In this document: piece after piece, positions 26,727 through 34,509 of the stretch
Position numbering within the stretch: the first letter of the stretch is position 1
Layout of the letters: every line of letters starts with the position of its first letter
Source: Deltaproteobacteria bacterium HGW-Deltaproteobacteria-12
GTDB taxonomy: Bacteria; Desulfobacterota; Syntrophia; Syntrophales; Smithellaceae
Length of the DNA: 64,000 nt
Direction of reading: 5' to 3'
NCBI GenBank assembly: GCA_002840565.1
Contig: PHBK01000005.1
Location: forward strand, 62,001 to 126,000
The notes under the pieces: model-generated
Told to the model about the DNA's origin: nothing
The model's input: the letters and a program-made list of their open reading frames with translations, nothing else
The model's database searches: none
Made by a program: the position numbers and the translations under genes

Positions 26727-28073
26727 TCAGGACTTGCCGTCAAAGCGGCGAAGTTCTTTTTTCGCCTGAAAAAGTATTGCAAAGAAACCAATGATATTGG
26801 CGATAGGTAAAGCCAGCCAGGCGCCGGAAAGACCTAACCACGCCGACAAAACAATTAATAAAGGGATAAGCAGCAGAACATCGCGGAAGAATAGTAAAAC
26901 CATGGCGAGAGTTCCCTTACCCAACCCCATAAACATGTTGATGAAAATTATCATAGGTGCGGTAAATATTAAAACTGAAACGTAAAATCGCAAAGCTTCC
27001 GTGGCTATCGCAGTTAACGCCGGATCATTGGAAAAAATGCCGACAATCGCTTCAGCATAGACTTCCAATACAAATGTGGAAATGACGGCGGTGGCCAGGG
27101 CAATTTTCAGTGCGACAAAAACAGATTCTTTCAGGCGGCCATAAAGTTTAGCTCCGGCACTGTAACCGACAATGGGCATCAGGCCAAAACCGATTCCAAA
27201 TAGAATCATGGTCACGAGACCGTTGACTCTGAAGCAGATGCCCAAAGCAGCAATGGCCAGTGAACCAAAATGTGATAGGGTGTGATTGTAAAAAATTAAA
27301 ACCAGGCTGACCGCCAGATTAATAACGATCGAGGGGAATCCGGTGGAGTAGATCGATTTTATTATGCGGATTCTGGGTATAAGATACTTCCATTTCAGTT
27401 CATAAATGGACGATTTTAACAGCATGAAATAAATGGAGAAGATACTTGCAGCAAATTGCGCAATAACAGCCGCCAGGGCTGCGCCTTTAATCCCCAGGCG
27501 CGGGAAGGGGCCGACACCGAATATTAATAACGGGTCGAGTATTGCACTGAGAAATGATGATATCAGAACAACCCACATGGACAATAATGGCCTTCCCTCG
27601 GCTCTTAATAAATTATTGGACATCATTGTAAAGAAAAGGAAAGGCGAGCTGAAACCAATAATGATTAAATAATCACGACAAAGAGGCAATATTTGCTCAT
27701 CCGCGCCGAAAAGGCGAAGAATGCCGTCATGGGAAAAAAGAATTGCCATGATCATAAAAATGCCGAAAAAGAGGGAAAGAGTAAACATATGTCCGGCTGC
27801 CTGCTTTGCTTGGAGCAATTTACCGGCACCGAACATCCTTGCGGCAAAAGAACCGGCGCCAATGCCCGTGCCGATACCGACAGCGGCAAAAATCATTTGA
27901 ATGGGGAAGCAAATTGTTAATGCAGCCAGGGCTTGAGAACTTAATCTTGCCAGCCAGAAAGTGTCGATAAAGTTGTAAAGTGAAATGGCCAACATCGCAA
28001 TGATCGATGGCCAGCTCATTTTAACGATCAAAGGGAGGATGGCTTCCTTTGCTAAGTCCAGTCGTTTATTCAT
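26727..28073 (-). CDS. MATE family efflux transporter
   Basis: The 448-residue protein has twelve predicted membrane helices in two similar halves, starting LAKEAILPLIVKMSWPSIIA, with the MATE features WLARLSSQALAAL in helix 2 and YSAGAKLYGRLKESV in the second half (the equivalent FAARMFGAGKLLQAKQA in the first). It would export cationic compounds or drugs using Na+ or H+. The substrate is unknown. It stands alone, divergent from miaA by 85 bases, and shares the terminator at 26689-26717. Confidence 0.9.
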   Translation of the reverse strand: MNKRLDLAKEAILPLIVKMSWPSIIAMLAISLYNFIDTFWLARLSSQALAALTICFPIQMIFAAVGIGTGIGAGSFAARMFGAGKLLQAKQAAGHMFTLSLFFGIFMIMAILFSHDGILRLFGADEQILPLCRDYLIIIGFSSPFLFFTMMSNNLLRAEGRPLLSMWVVLISSFLSAILDPLLIFGVGPFPRLGIKGAALAAVIAQFAASIFSIYFMLLKSSIYELKWKYLIPRIRIIKSIYSTGFPSIVINLAVSLVLIFYNHTLSHFGSLAIAALGICFRVNGLVTMILFGIGFGLMPIVGYSAGAKLYGRLKESVFVALKIALATAVISTFVLEVYAEAIVGIFSNDPALTAIATEALRFYVSVLIFTAPMIIFINMFMGLGKGTLAMVLLFFRDVLLLIPLLIVLSAWLGLSGAWLALPIANIIGFFAILFQAKKELRRFDGKS

Positions 28074-28158
28074 ATTGAAAGCGGTAATGATAAAAAATAT
28101 TTATTTAATAATATGTTCGACAATTACCTTTAATAATAGATAATTTCAAGGCAATATA

Positions 28159-29073
28159 ATGACTAACAAAATGATCGTTATTCTGGGAGCGACGGCATCG
28201 GGCAAAACGAAGTTAGCGGTGCGTCTGGCGCATGAATTGAACGGTGAAATAATCTCAGCAGACTCACGACAGGTATATAAAAGTCTGGATATAGGTACAG
28301 GCAAAGATTTAAATGAGTATATTGTCGATGGTCGCATCATTCCCTACCATTTAATTGATGTCACCGATCCGGAAAAAGAATTCAATCTCTTTGAATTTCA
28401 GTCCGGATTTTATGAGATTTACTGGGACCTGATCCACAGAAATGTTTTGCCGGTTGTGGTTGGCGGGACCGGACTTTATCTGGAGTCAATTATTCTGAAC
28501 TATCATTTGCCGCCGGCACCACCGGATCAGGAATTGAGAAAGAATTTGCAAACCAGATCAGTTGAAGAATTACAAAAATATCTGCTGGCTATGAAAGCTA
28601 GTATGCACAATAAGACCGACCTGGAGAATAAGGATAGATTGATTCGCGCAATTGAAATAGAGAGGGCGCGGGAGTCGCAATCCTCTGAATCACTACAAAA
28701 GCAGCAGTTGAAGGCCGCAGTATTCGGTATCCGTTGGGATAGGGCTGTACTGCGAAAGCGGATAACAGCCAGGCTGCGTCAGCGACTGGAAGAAGGAATG
28801 CTGGAGGAAGTACAATCACTGCATATGGCCGGATTGTCCTGGGCAAAACTAGAGAGCTTCGGTTTGGAATACCGTTATATTTCCCGGTATCTGCAGGGTC
28901 ATATCACCTATCAGGAAATGTATGAGCAATTGAATACCCGTATTCATCAATTCGCCAAGCGCCAGGATACCTGGTTTAGACGCATGGAAAGAAAAGGGGT
29001 AGCTATTGATTGGATCAGCGGAGATGATTATATCTTGTTGAAAGAGAGAATAATCAAATACCTTAATGACTAA
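28159..29073 (+). CDS. miaA: tRNA dimethylallyltransferase
   Basis: The 304-residue enzyme adds the dimethylallyl group to A37 of tRNAs reading UNN codons. Motifs are ILGATASGKTKLA (P loop, near 8-20), EIISADSRQVYKSLDIGTGK, VVGGTGLYLESI and the C-terminal LETR-like tRNA contacts (QLNTRIHQFAKRQDTWFR). Length matches the family. It overlaps the next gene by 8 bases. Confidence 0.95.
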   Translation: MTNKMIVILGATASGKTKLAVRLAHELNGEIISADSRQVYKSLDIGTGKDLNEYIVDGRIIPYHLIDVTDPEKEFNLFEFQSGFYEIYWDLIHRNVLPVVVGGTGLYLESIILNYHLPPAPPDQELRKNLQTRSVEELQKYLLAMKASMHNKTDLENKDRLIRAIEIERARESQSSESLQKQQLKAAVFGIRWDRAVLRKRITARLRQRLEEGMLEEVQSLHMAGLSWAKLESFGLEYRYISRYLQGHITYQEMYEQLNTRIHQFAKRQDTWFRRMERKGVAIDWISGDDYILLKERIIKYLND

Positions 29074-30418
29074 GCCTTATTCATTAGAGCAATACGAACA
29101 AAGATATTCTGTGGCCGGCCGTTGGAAGTTGATTGCCGGTAAAACGGACAATCTTTCTCAGGTCGTTGTGATTCCAGCTTATGCCGAAAAGAATTTGCTT
29201 TTCTCCACTCTGGTTTCTCTTGCCCGGAATGAGCCTACGTCTCTGGATTATTCATTTGTCTTATGTGTAGTCAACTGCAAGCAGAATTCTCCGCCAGAAG
29301 TAAGAAACAATAATCAACTTACGCTGCACTATCTTCAGGCTTTAGTCTGTAAAAAGGGCCTTGGGCATCTGCAGCTCGATCGCGATTTAAAGGAGATTTT
29401 ACAGCTTATAGCTGATTCAGGATTAAGACTCGGATATGTTGATGCCTCAACAGAAGGATCGGCAATACCTGCGAAAGAGGGTGGAGTCGGTATGGCGCGA
29501 AAACTAGGCATGGATATGGCTCTTTGCATGCTGTCCAAAGGCACATCTCCACGGAAAATTATTTGTAATCTCGATGCCGATACTTTAGTGCAAAGCAATT
29601 ATTTGGCCGCGGTCAAGCAGTGCTTTACCGGTAAAGCAAAAGCAGCAGTTGTTGCTTACGAGCATCAGGAACCATTGATTGATGAGGAAAGAGCAGCCAT
29701 TTATTGCTATGAAATATTTTTGCGTTACTGGATATTAGGATTGAAATATACAGGATCTCCCTACGCCTTTCATTCCATAGGTTCAACAATGATTTGTTCA
29801 ACAGATGCTTATCTGGACGTCCGCGGTATGAATCGCCGGGAAGCCGGTGAGGACTTCTACTTTCTGAACAAACTTAAGAAAATTGGTGATATTTCCTATA
29901 TTAAAAATACATGCGTTTTTCCGTCCGCACGGGCATCTCAGCGTGTTCCCTTCGGGACAGGGAAAAGGATTCAAAGATTTCTGAACCATGAGCAGGAAGA
30001 ATATCTGCTTTATGATCCTCAGATATTCGAAATATTGGCCCAATGGCTGCGGGTAATGGAAAATTCGTTTTATTGTAATGAAGATGATATTATGAGGCAA
30101 GCAGTATTGATTCACCCCTTGCTCACGTCTTTTTTAACTGATTGCGGCTTTTTGCAGGCATGGAAGAACATACGCCGTAACGTTAAAAACGGAGCTTCCC
30201 TTCGCTATCACCTTCATTGCTGGTTTGATGGTTTTCAAACATTGAAACTGATTAATTATCTGTCCCGAGAGTTTTACCCTCCCGTCAACATGTTTACCGC
30301 CGTGAGGTGTATTCTGCAGATGCAGGAAATGAAAGCACCTGATTGTGTCTGGGCCGCCGACCATCCGGGATTAGACCGGCAAAAAATAATCGTTCAATAT
30401 TTACGGCATATTACGTAG
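29066..30418 (+). CDS. GT2-like glycosyltransferase
   Basis: The 450-residue protein has a GT-A fold start VVVIPAYAEKNLLFSTLVSL near residue 33, GVGMARKLGMDMAL near 140-153 and the metal-binding DAD in CNLDADT (Asp170, Asp172), then AGEDFYFLNKL, a variant of the ED acceptor motif. It has no membrane helix. It probably transfers a sugar from a nucleotide donor; donor and acceptor are unknown. The C-terminal 150 residues have no recognised domain. It overlaps miaA by 8 bases, so it is translated from the same mRNA. Confidence 0.75.
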   Translation: MTKPYSLEQYEQRYSVAGRWKLIAGKTDNLSQVVVIPAYAEKNLLFSTLVSLARNEPTSLDYSFVLCVVNCKQNSPPEVRNNNQLTLHYLQALVCKKGLGHLQLDRDLKEILQLIADSGLRLGYVDASTEGSAIPAKEGGVGMARKLGMDMALCMLSKGTSPRKIICNLDADTLVQSNYLAAVKQCFTGKAKAAVVAYEHQEPLIDEERAAIYCYEIFLRYWILGLKYTGSPYAFHSIGSTMICSTDAYLDVRGMNRREAGEDFYFLNKLKKIGDISYIKNTCVFPSARASQRVPFGTGKRIQRFLNHEQEEYLLYDPQIFEILAQWLRVMENSFYCNEDDIMRQAVLIHPLLTSFLTDCGFLQAWKNIRRNVKNGASLRYHLHCWFDGFQTLKLINYLSREFYPPVNMFTAVRCILQMQEMKAPDCVWAADHPGLDRQKIIVQYLRHIT

Positions 30419-30451
30419 TTGCGAGGAATGCTTATACGAAAGAATATCTTC

Positions 30452-30480
30452 TTGACGTATCATGGTATTTTGAATATAGC
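30452..30480 (+). promoter_or_regulatory. Promoter of the PpiC lipoprotein gene
   Basis: TTGACG (30452-30457) and TATAGC (30475-30480) are 17 bases apart, with transcription expected about 45 bases before the ATG at 30532. Confidence 0.55.
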
Positions 30481-30531
30481 TCGTCAATCAAAATAAATAG
30501 TGCTGGCTAAGAACATTACCGGAGGAATTTA

Positions 30532-31596
30532 ATGAAGAAAAAAATTCAGAGCAAATGGTCGTTGATTATCGTTTTCATTGTATTTGTTGTTATCGCCGGT
30601 TGCGGCGACAAAGAAGAAAAAAAGAATGTTCAAACCCCGGCTGTCAGCACTAATCAAGTCCCACCGGCCGCCACAGCCGCGCCTGCCGCCGAAACTGCCG
30701 CCAAAAAGGATGATTCCACCGATATTGCCGTGAGTGTGGATGGAAATGTCTTAAAGAAATCGGAAATTGAGAAAGATATCAAACAGAAACTGGCGGCGTA
30801 TAAGGGCCAGATTCCAGCCGATAAAATGAAAGAAGCGCGCACAACTTTGAAAAAACAGATGATAGATGAATTTATCATGCGCACTTTGATGACCAGTGAA
30901 GTAGAAAGAAGAAAAATAACAGCAACTGATCAAGAAATAAAATTGGCAATGGAACAGATCAAAGCAAGTCTTCCCCCCGATCAGAAACTGGATAAATTTT
31001 TAAAAGAAAATAAAATTTCCCGCGAATATATTGCTCTGGGCATTAAAGTAAAAAAAATGATCCAGCAGGAAGCCGGGAAGAAAGCAAAACCTTCGCAACA
31101 AGAGATCACCAAGTTCTACGAGGAAAATAAGGATCAGTTTATTATCCCGGAAAGCGTTCGTGTCCGTCATCTTCTGATTGCATTTACCAAAGATGACACT
31201 GATATCATAAAAGCAGAAAAAAAAGTAAAGATCGAAAATATGCGCCAGCAGATAATTGATGGAGCCGATTTTGCCGAAATCGCCCGCAAGAATTCAGATT
31301 GCCCCAGCAAAGATAACGGCGGCGATCTCGGTCAGATCAGAAAAGACCAAACCGTGAAGCCGTTTGAAGATGCTGCATTTTCCCAGGAGATTAATGCTGT
31401 TGGTCCGGTAGTCAGCACGGAATACGGCTATCATGTTATTCAGGTATTAGACCGCAGCGCACAAAAAACAATTACTCTGGAAGAAGTTCAGGATAAAATA
31501 TCATCTTACCTTGAACAGCAAAAACAGGCTGAAACATTCACCGCCTTATTAAAGAAACTGCGTGAAAAGGCAAAAATAACAGTTTATGAAAAATAG
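30532..31596 (+). CDS. Parvulin-type peptidyl-prolyl isomerase lipoprotein (PpiC/SurA-like)
   Basis: The 354-residue protein has a lipoprotein signal ending in lipobox VIAGC with Cys24, a Pro/Ala-rich linker (about 40-65), a SurA-like N-terminal helical chaperone domain and a parvulin domain: VRVRHLLIAF, ADFAEIARKNSDCPSKDNGGDLG and EYGYHVIQVLD. It should help fold or assemble exported proteins at the outer face of a membrane. It is followed by a metallo-hydrolase gene after 14 bases and is preceded by its own promoter. Confidence 0.92.
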   Translation: MKKKIQSKWSLIIVFIVFVVIAGCGDKEEKKNVQTPAVSTNQVPPAATAAPAAETAAKKDDSTDIAVSVDGNVLKKSEIEKDIKQKLAAYKGQIPADKMKEARTTLKKQMIDEFIMRTLMTSEVERRKITATDQEIKLAMEQIKASLPPDQKLDKFLKENKISREYIALGIKVKKMIQQEAGKKAKPSQQEITKFYEENKDQFIIPESVRVRHLLIAFTKDDTDIIKAEKKVKIENMRQQIIDGADFAEIARKNSDCPSKDNGGDLGQIRKDQTVKPFEDAAFSQEINAVGPVVSTEYGYHVIQVLDRSAQKTITLEEVQDKISSYLEQQKQAETFTALLKKLREKAKITVYEK

Positions 31597-31610
31597 TTAA
31601 TTGTAGTTTT

Positions 31611-32537
31611 ATGAGAATAAGAAGACCGGGAAAGATAACCGATGGGCTTTGGCGCCTGGGCACGGAAGAATCATGCATTTATCTACTGCAGGGCAGTAAA
31701 TCATCCGCAATAATCAGCGGTGGAATGAATTATATTATTCCGGAAGTCTTGCGGCAGTTGCAGGAATTCGGCATCGATGAAGAAAATATTGCTCATATCA
31801 TTATTTTGCATACCCACTTTGACCATGTAGGTGTCATCCCCTTTTTTAAAAGGCGGCGGCCGCATTTAACTGTTTATGTCTCACAAAAAGCAGGCGAGGT
31901 AATTGCCAACCCCAAAGCAATTGCAGTTATGAATCGGTACAGCGCTTTAGTGACGAAAAAAGTTATCGGCGAAAATAATAATATGGCTTTATTTGATTGG
32001 ATGTGGCGCGACGACGTTGAAGGAGAGCGCCTGTCGGAAGGCCAGACGATTGACTTAGGAGATCTGAATATAAAAATCCTGGAAACCCCCGGCCATTCAT
32101 CCTGTTCCATCAGCGCTTATGTTCCCCAGCTGCAGGCTTTATTTCCTTCAGATGCAGCGGCAATTCCCTACAAAGACGAAATGCTGATTACGGCCAATTC
32201 AAATTTTACGCTCTACCAGCAAAGCCTGGAAAAACTGGCAAAATTAAATGTCAAGATTCTGGGCGCCGATCATTACGCCCACGTTATAGATGCAGAAGCG
32301 GCAAATTATATCGGTGATTCCATTGCTGAGGCCCGAGTGTGCAGAAATATGCTGGAAGATGCCTTGAGAAAAGAAGGCAGTGTTGATCAGGCCGCCCGGG
32401 CTTTCTTCGACGATTATTACGAGAAAAATCCCGATTATTTCCTGGAACCGGAAATATTGTTCGGAGTTTACCGGCAGATTCTGAAGTATTTAGCTGAAAA
32501 TATGGCTGCTGGAATCAATGACACACGTCGAGAATAA
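31611..32537 (+). CDS. MBL-fold metallo-hydrolase
   Basis: The 308-residue protein carries the metallo-beta-lactamase-fold zinc motif HTHFDH at 67-72, a second metal His in ETPGHSSCS and FPSDAA with the bridging Asp. The last 80 residues are helical, as in hydrolases with a C-terminal substrate lid. It is cytoplasmic with no signal peptide. The substrate is unknown (thioester, lactone and flavoprotein-type relatives exist). It follows the PpiC gene by 14 bases. Confidence 0.85.
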   Translation: MRIRRPGKITDGLWRLGTEESCIYLLQGSKSSAIISGGMNYIIPEVLRQLQEFGIDEENIAHIIILHTHFDHVGVIPFFKRRRPHLTVYVSQKAGEVIANPKAIAVMNRYSALVTKKVIGENNNMALFDWMWRDDVEGERLSEGQTIDLGDLNIKILETPGHSSCSISAYVPQLQALFPSDAAAIPYKDEMLITANSNFTLYQQSLEKLAKLNVKILGADHYAHVIDAEAANYIGDSIAEARVCRNMLEDALRKEGSVDQAARAFFDDYYEKNPDYFLEPEILFGVYRQILKYLAENMAAGINDTRRE

Positions 32538-32562
32538 GCAAAGCTAAAAATATGAAGCGTCA

Positions 32563-32645
32563 GCGAAATTGATCCCGCAGGCCAAGCCTTTCGGGATCCA
32601 GAGGGTTATTTTCCACGCTGCTTGCAGAGGGGAAGTCCATTTCGC
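32563..32645. repeat. Nested inverted repeats between convergent genes
   Basis: GATCCCG (32571-32577) pairs with CGGGATC (32592-32598), and GCGAAAT (32563-32569) pairs with ATTTCGC (32639-32645), giving a nested structure between the MBL hydrolase stop and the panB stop. There is no clean T tract. It may slow transcription from both sides, or be a folded RNA element. Confidence 0.4.
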
Positions 32646-32647
32646 AG

Positions 32648-33466
32648 CTATTTAAAGCTGTGTTCGCTGTCCGGAAAAGAGCAATTTTTCACTTCAGTTA
32701 TATAGCTGCTGACGGCTTTCTTAATCTCCGGATTTAAGTTGGCATATTTTTTCACGTGTTTTGGTGTAAATTTATCGTATAGTCCCAGCATGTCGTTTAT
32801 TACCAATACCTGACCGTCACAGTGCACACCGGCTCCAATGCCGATAGTGGGAATGCCTATTGATTTTGTTATTTCTTCGGCAAGCTTTTCGGGCACTAGT
32901 TCCAGAACAATTGAAAAAGCTCCGGCTTGCTCCAGTATTTTGGCATCTTCAATGATCCGCTGTGCGGCATCCTCTTTTTTCCCCTGAACTTTAAATCCGC
33001 CAATTTGATGAATCGACTGAGGTGTTAAACCGACATGAGCCATGACCGGAATTCCGGCTGAAGTTATTTTAAGAACAGTTTCGGCTGTTTCCCTGCCGCC
33101 TTCCAGTTTGACGGCCTGCGCCCCCGCCTCTTGCAGGAAACGTCCGGCATTGGCCAGGGCCGATTGCGGTGATACTTGATAGGAAAGAAAGGGCATATCG
33201 GCGATAACAAGAGAGTTTTGCGCTCCCCGGGAAACGGCTTTGGTATGATGCAACACGTCCTCCATCGTTACCGGAAGAGTCGTATCATATCCTAAAACTA
33301 CCATGCCCAGGGAATCGCCCACCAGGATCATGTCAATGCCGCATTCATCGAGAAGTGAAGAAATCGCATAATCATAGGCGGTAAGCACTGTGATCTTTTC
33401 ACCGAGGCCTTTCATTTTTTTAATATCAAGAATAGTTTTCCTGCTGCTTTTATTTTGTGTGCTCAT
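32648..33466 (-). CDS. panB: 3-methyl-2-oxobutanoate hydroxymethyltransferase
   Basis: The 272-residue enzyme makes ketopantoate from ketoisovalerate and methylene-THF, the first committed step to pantothenate and CoA. Motifs are [39 protein letters not shown] (metal-binding Asp) and [13 protein letters not shown] 33466 follows the perfect ribosome site AAGGAGGT and overlaps the upstream DUF2520 gene by 17 bases. panC and panD are not in the window. Confidence 0.95.
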   Translation of the reverse strand: MSTQNKSSRKTILDIKKMKGLGEKITVLTAYDYAISSLLDECGIDMILVGDSLGMVVLGYDTTLPVTMEDVLHHTKAVSRGAQNSLVIADMPFLSYQVSPQSALANAGRFLQEAGAQAVKLEGGRETAETVLKITSAGIPVMAHVGLTPQSIHQIGGFKVQGKKEDAAQRIIEDAKILEQAGAFSIVLELVPEKLAEEITKSIGIPTIGIGAGVHCDGQVLVINDMLGLYDKFTPKHVKKYANLNPEIKKAVSSYITEVKNCSFPDSEHSFK

Positions 33467-34352
33467 GCTCGGCGACCTCCTTCAATAAATCATTAATTAG
33501 TTTTGCCTTCCCTTTTGACAGAGTTCCTTTTTTTTGGGCAATGTTAGTTGTTATTAATCCCAAGTTGCAATAGAGAGATAAATATTGGGGTTGCGTCTTG
33601 GCAATTGCGGCTATATGCTTCTTTATCGTACCGGCATCCCCTCGGGCGATCGGCCCGGTGAGCGCATTGATGGAACCGGAATATTCGATGTTTTTTAGAG
33701 TTCCGTAAATCAAGGGGAAATACGCTTTTTGTGCATTGGTTTTACTTATGCCGATTGACTCATAGACTGATTCGACAACGTTTAGCAACGAAACGAGATA
33801 ATTGGAAGCAATACAAGCTGCGGCATGATAGAGCGGCTTTTGAACATCGGAAATAAAAATTGGTATACCGTTTAGATCCTGAACAATTATTTGTGCTTGT
33901 TTTTGTGCCTTCTTATCGGTCGTAATTCCAAAAATACTCCCGGGAATGTTCTCAATGGCAGTATCAACTGATGAAAAACTTTGCAAAGGATGAATGCTGG
34001 CGACATATGCGCCGGCTTCCTTTGCTGTATCCAGAAGATCGAGGCCACCGGCACCGCTCATATGAAAAACAAATTTTTGTTTTACCAGTTTAGAATCGGC
34101 TATTTCATTGCATACACTGGAAATAATATCGTCCGGAGTAGTTATCACTATGCAATCGGCATCCATTACAGATATTCCGGGGTCACGAAACGCTTTACCT
34201 CCGGTGTAGGGCCGGGCTTTCTTCAGAGCAGCCGGTGATTTATCGGAAATAGCGACAATTCTATGTCCTGATTTTCTTAATAAATGACCGATTGCCGTTC
34301 CCACTTTACCAAGGCCAATGATAGCAAATTTATAAGAGTTTTTGTTTTTCAT
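33450..34352 (-). CDS. DUF2520/Rossmann-like NAD(P)-binding protein next to panB
   Basis: The 300-residue protein from ATG 34352 (the open frame continues to a TTG at 34382, but that would read through the terminator hairpin). N-terminal Rossmann motif [20 protein letters not shown], middle [13 protein letters not shown] and IHPLQSF, and the helical C-terminal domain [15 protein letters not shown] fit the DUF2520 family, which resembles ketopantoate and pyrroline-carboxylate reductases. Coupled with panB, a role as ketopantoate reductase or in a related NADPH step is tempting but unproven. Expression must pass the terminator at 34362-34395. Confidence 0.75.
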   Translation of the reverse strand: MKNKNSYKFAIIGLGKVGTAIGHLLRKSGHRIVAISDKSPAALKKARPYTGGKAFRDPGISVMDADCIVITTPDDIISSVCNEIADSKLVKQKFVFHMSGAGGLDLLDTAKEAGAYVASIHPLQSFSSVDTAIENIPGSIFGITTDKKAQKQAQIIVQDLNGIPIFISDVQKPLYHAAACIASNYLVSLLNVVESVYESIGISKTNAQKAYFPLIYGTLKNIEYSGSINALTGPIARGDAGTIKKHIAAIAKTQPQYLSLYCNLGLITTNIAQKKGTLSKGKAKLINDLLKEVAEHEHTK

Positions 34353-34361
34353 ACTCCCGCT

Positions 34362-34395
34362 AAAAAAAAAGGCCTTCCGCAAACGAAAGACCTTT
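34362..34395 (-). terminator. Strong intrinsic terminator 9 bases before the DUF2520-panB start
   Basis: Read on the minus strand: 12-bp stem AAAGGTCTTTCG / CGGAAGGCCTTT (34395-34384 with 34379-34368) with a 4-base loop, then six more T (34367-34362). It could end the upstream methyltransferase gene, but it lies between the candidate promoter (34462-34490) and the ATG at 34352. An alternative pairing of 34431-34442 with 34391-34403 would destroy it. Confidence 0.85.
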
Positions 34396-34442
34396 GTTCA
34401 GACAGTTAGTTAAATTAAAAATCCGTCTCAGTCTAATAAAGG
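34391..34442 (-). promoter_or_regulatory. Possible antiterminator pairing in the panB leader
   Basis: In the minus-strand RNA the segment CCUUUAUUAGAC (34442-34431) can pair with GUCUGAACAAAGG (34403-34391): CCUUU/AAAGG, UU/AA and AGAC/GUCU, with one mismatch and one bulged G, 11 pairs in all. The second segment includes the first five bases of the terminator stem, so the two structures exclude each other, the hallmark of an attenuator. What controls the choice is unknown. Confidence 0.5.
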
Positions 34443-34461
34443 GATCCAAGCGGTGTTTTAA

Positions 34462-34490
34462 GCAATAGCACATGCCCTAAATGTAGTCAA
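34462..34490 (-). promoter_or_regulatory. Candidate promoter of DUF2520-panB
   Basis: Minus strand TTGACT (34485-34490) and TATTGC (34462-34467) are 17 bases apart. It lies just after the end of the methyltransferase/reductase gene and would give a leader of about 100 bases. Confidence 0.5.
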
Positions 34491-34509
34491 ACAATAATAT
34501 CGAAAAGTG

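Noticed and set aside
33450..34382. Longer DUF2520 start at TTG 34382
   Set aside because: It would place the first codons in the terminator hairpin and its T tract; ATG 34352 with GGGAG gives the normal family N-terminus.
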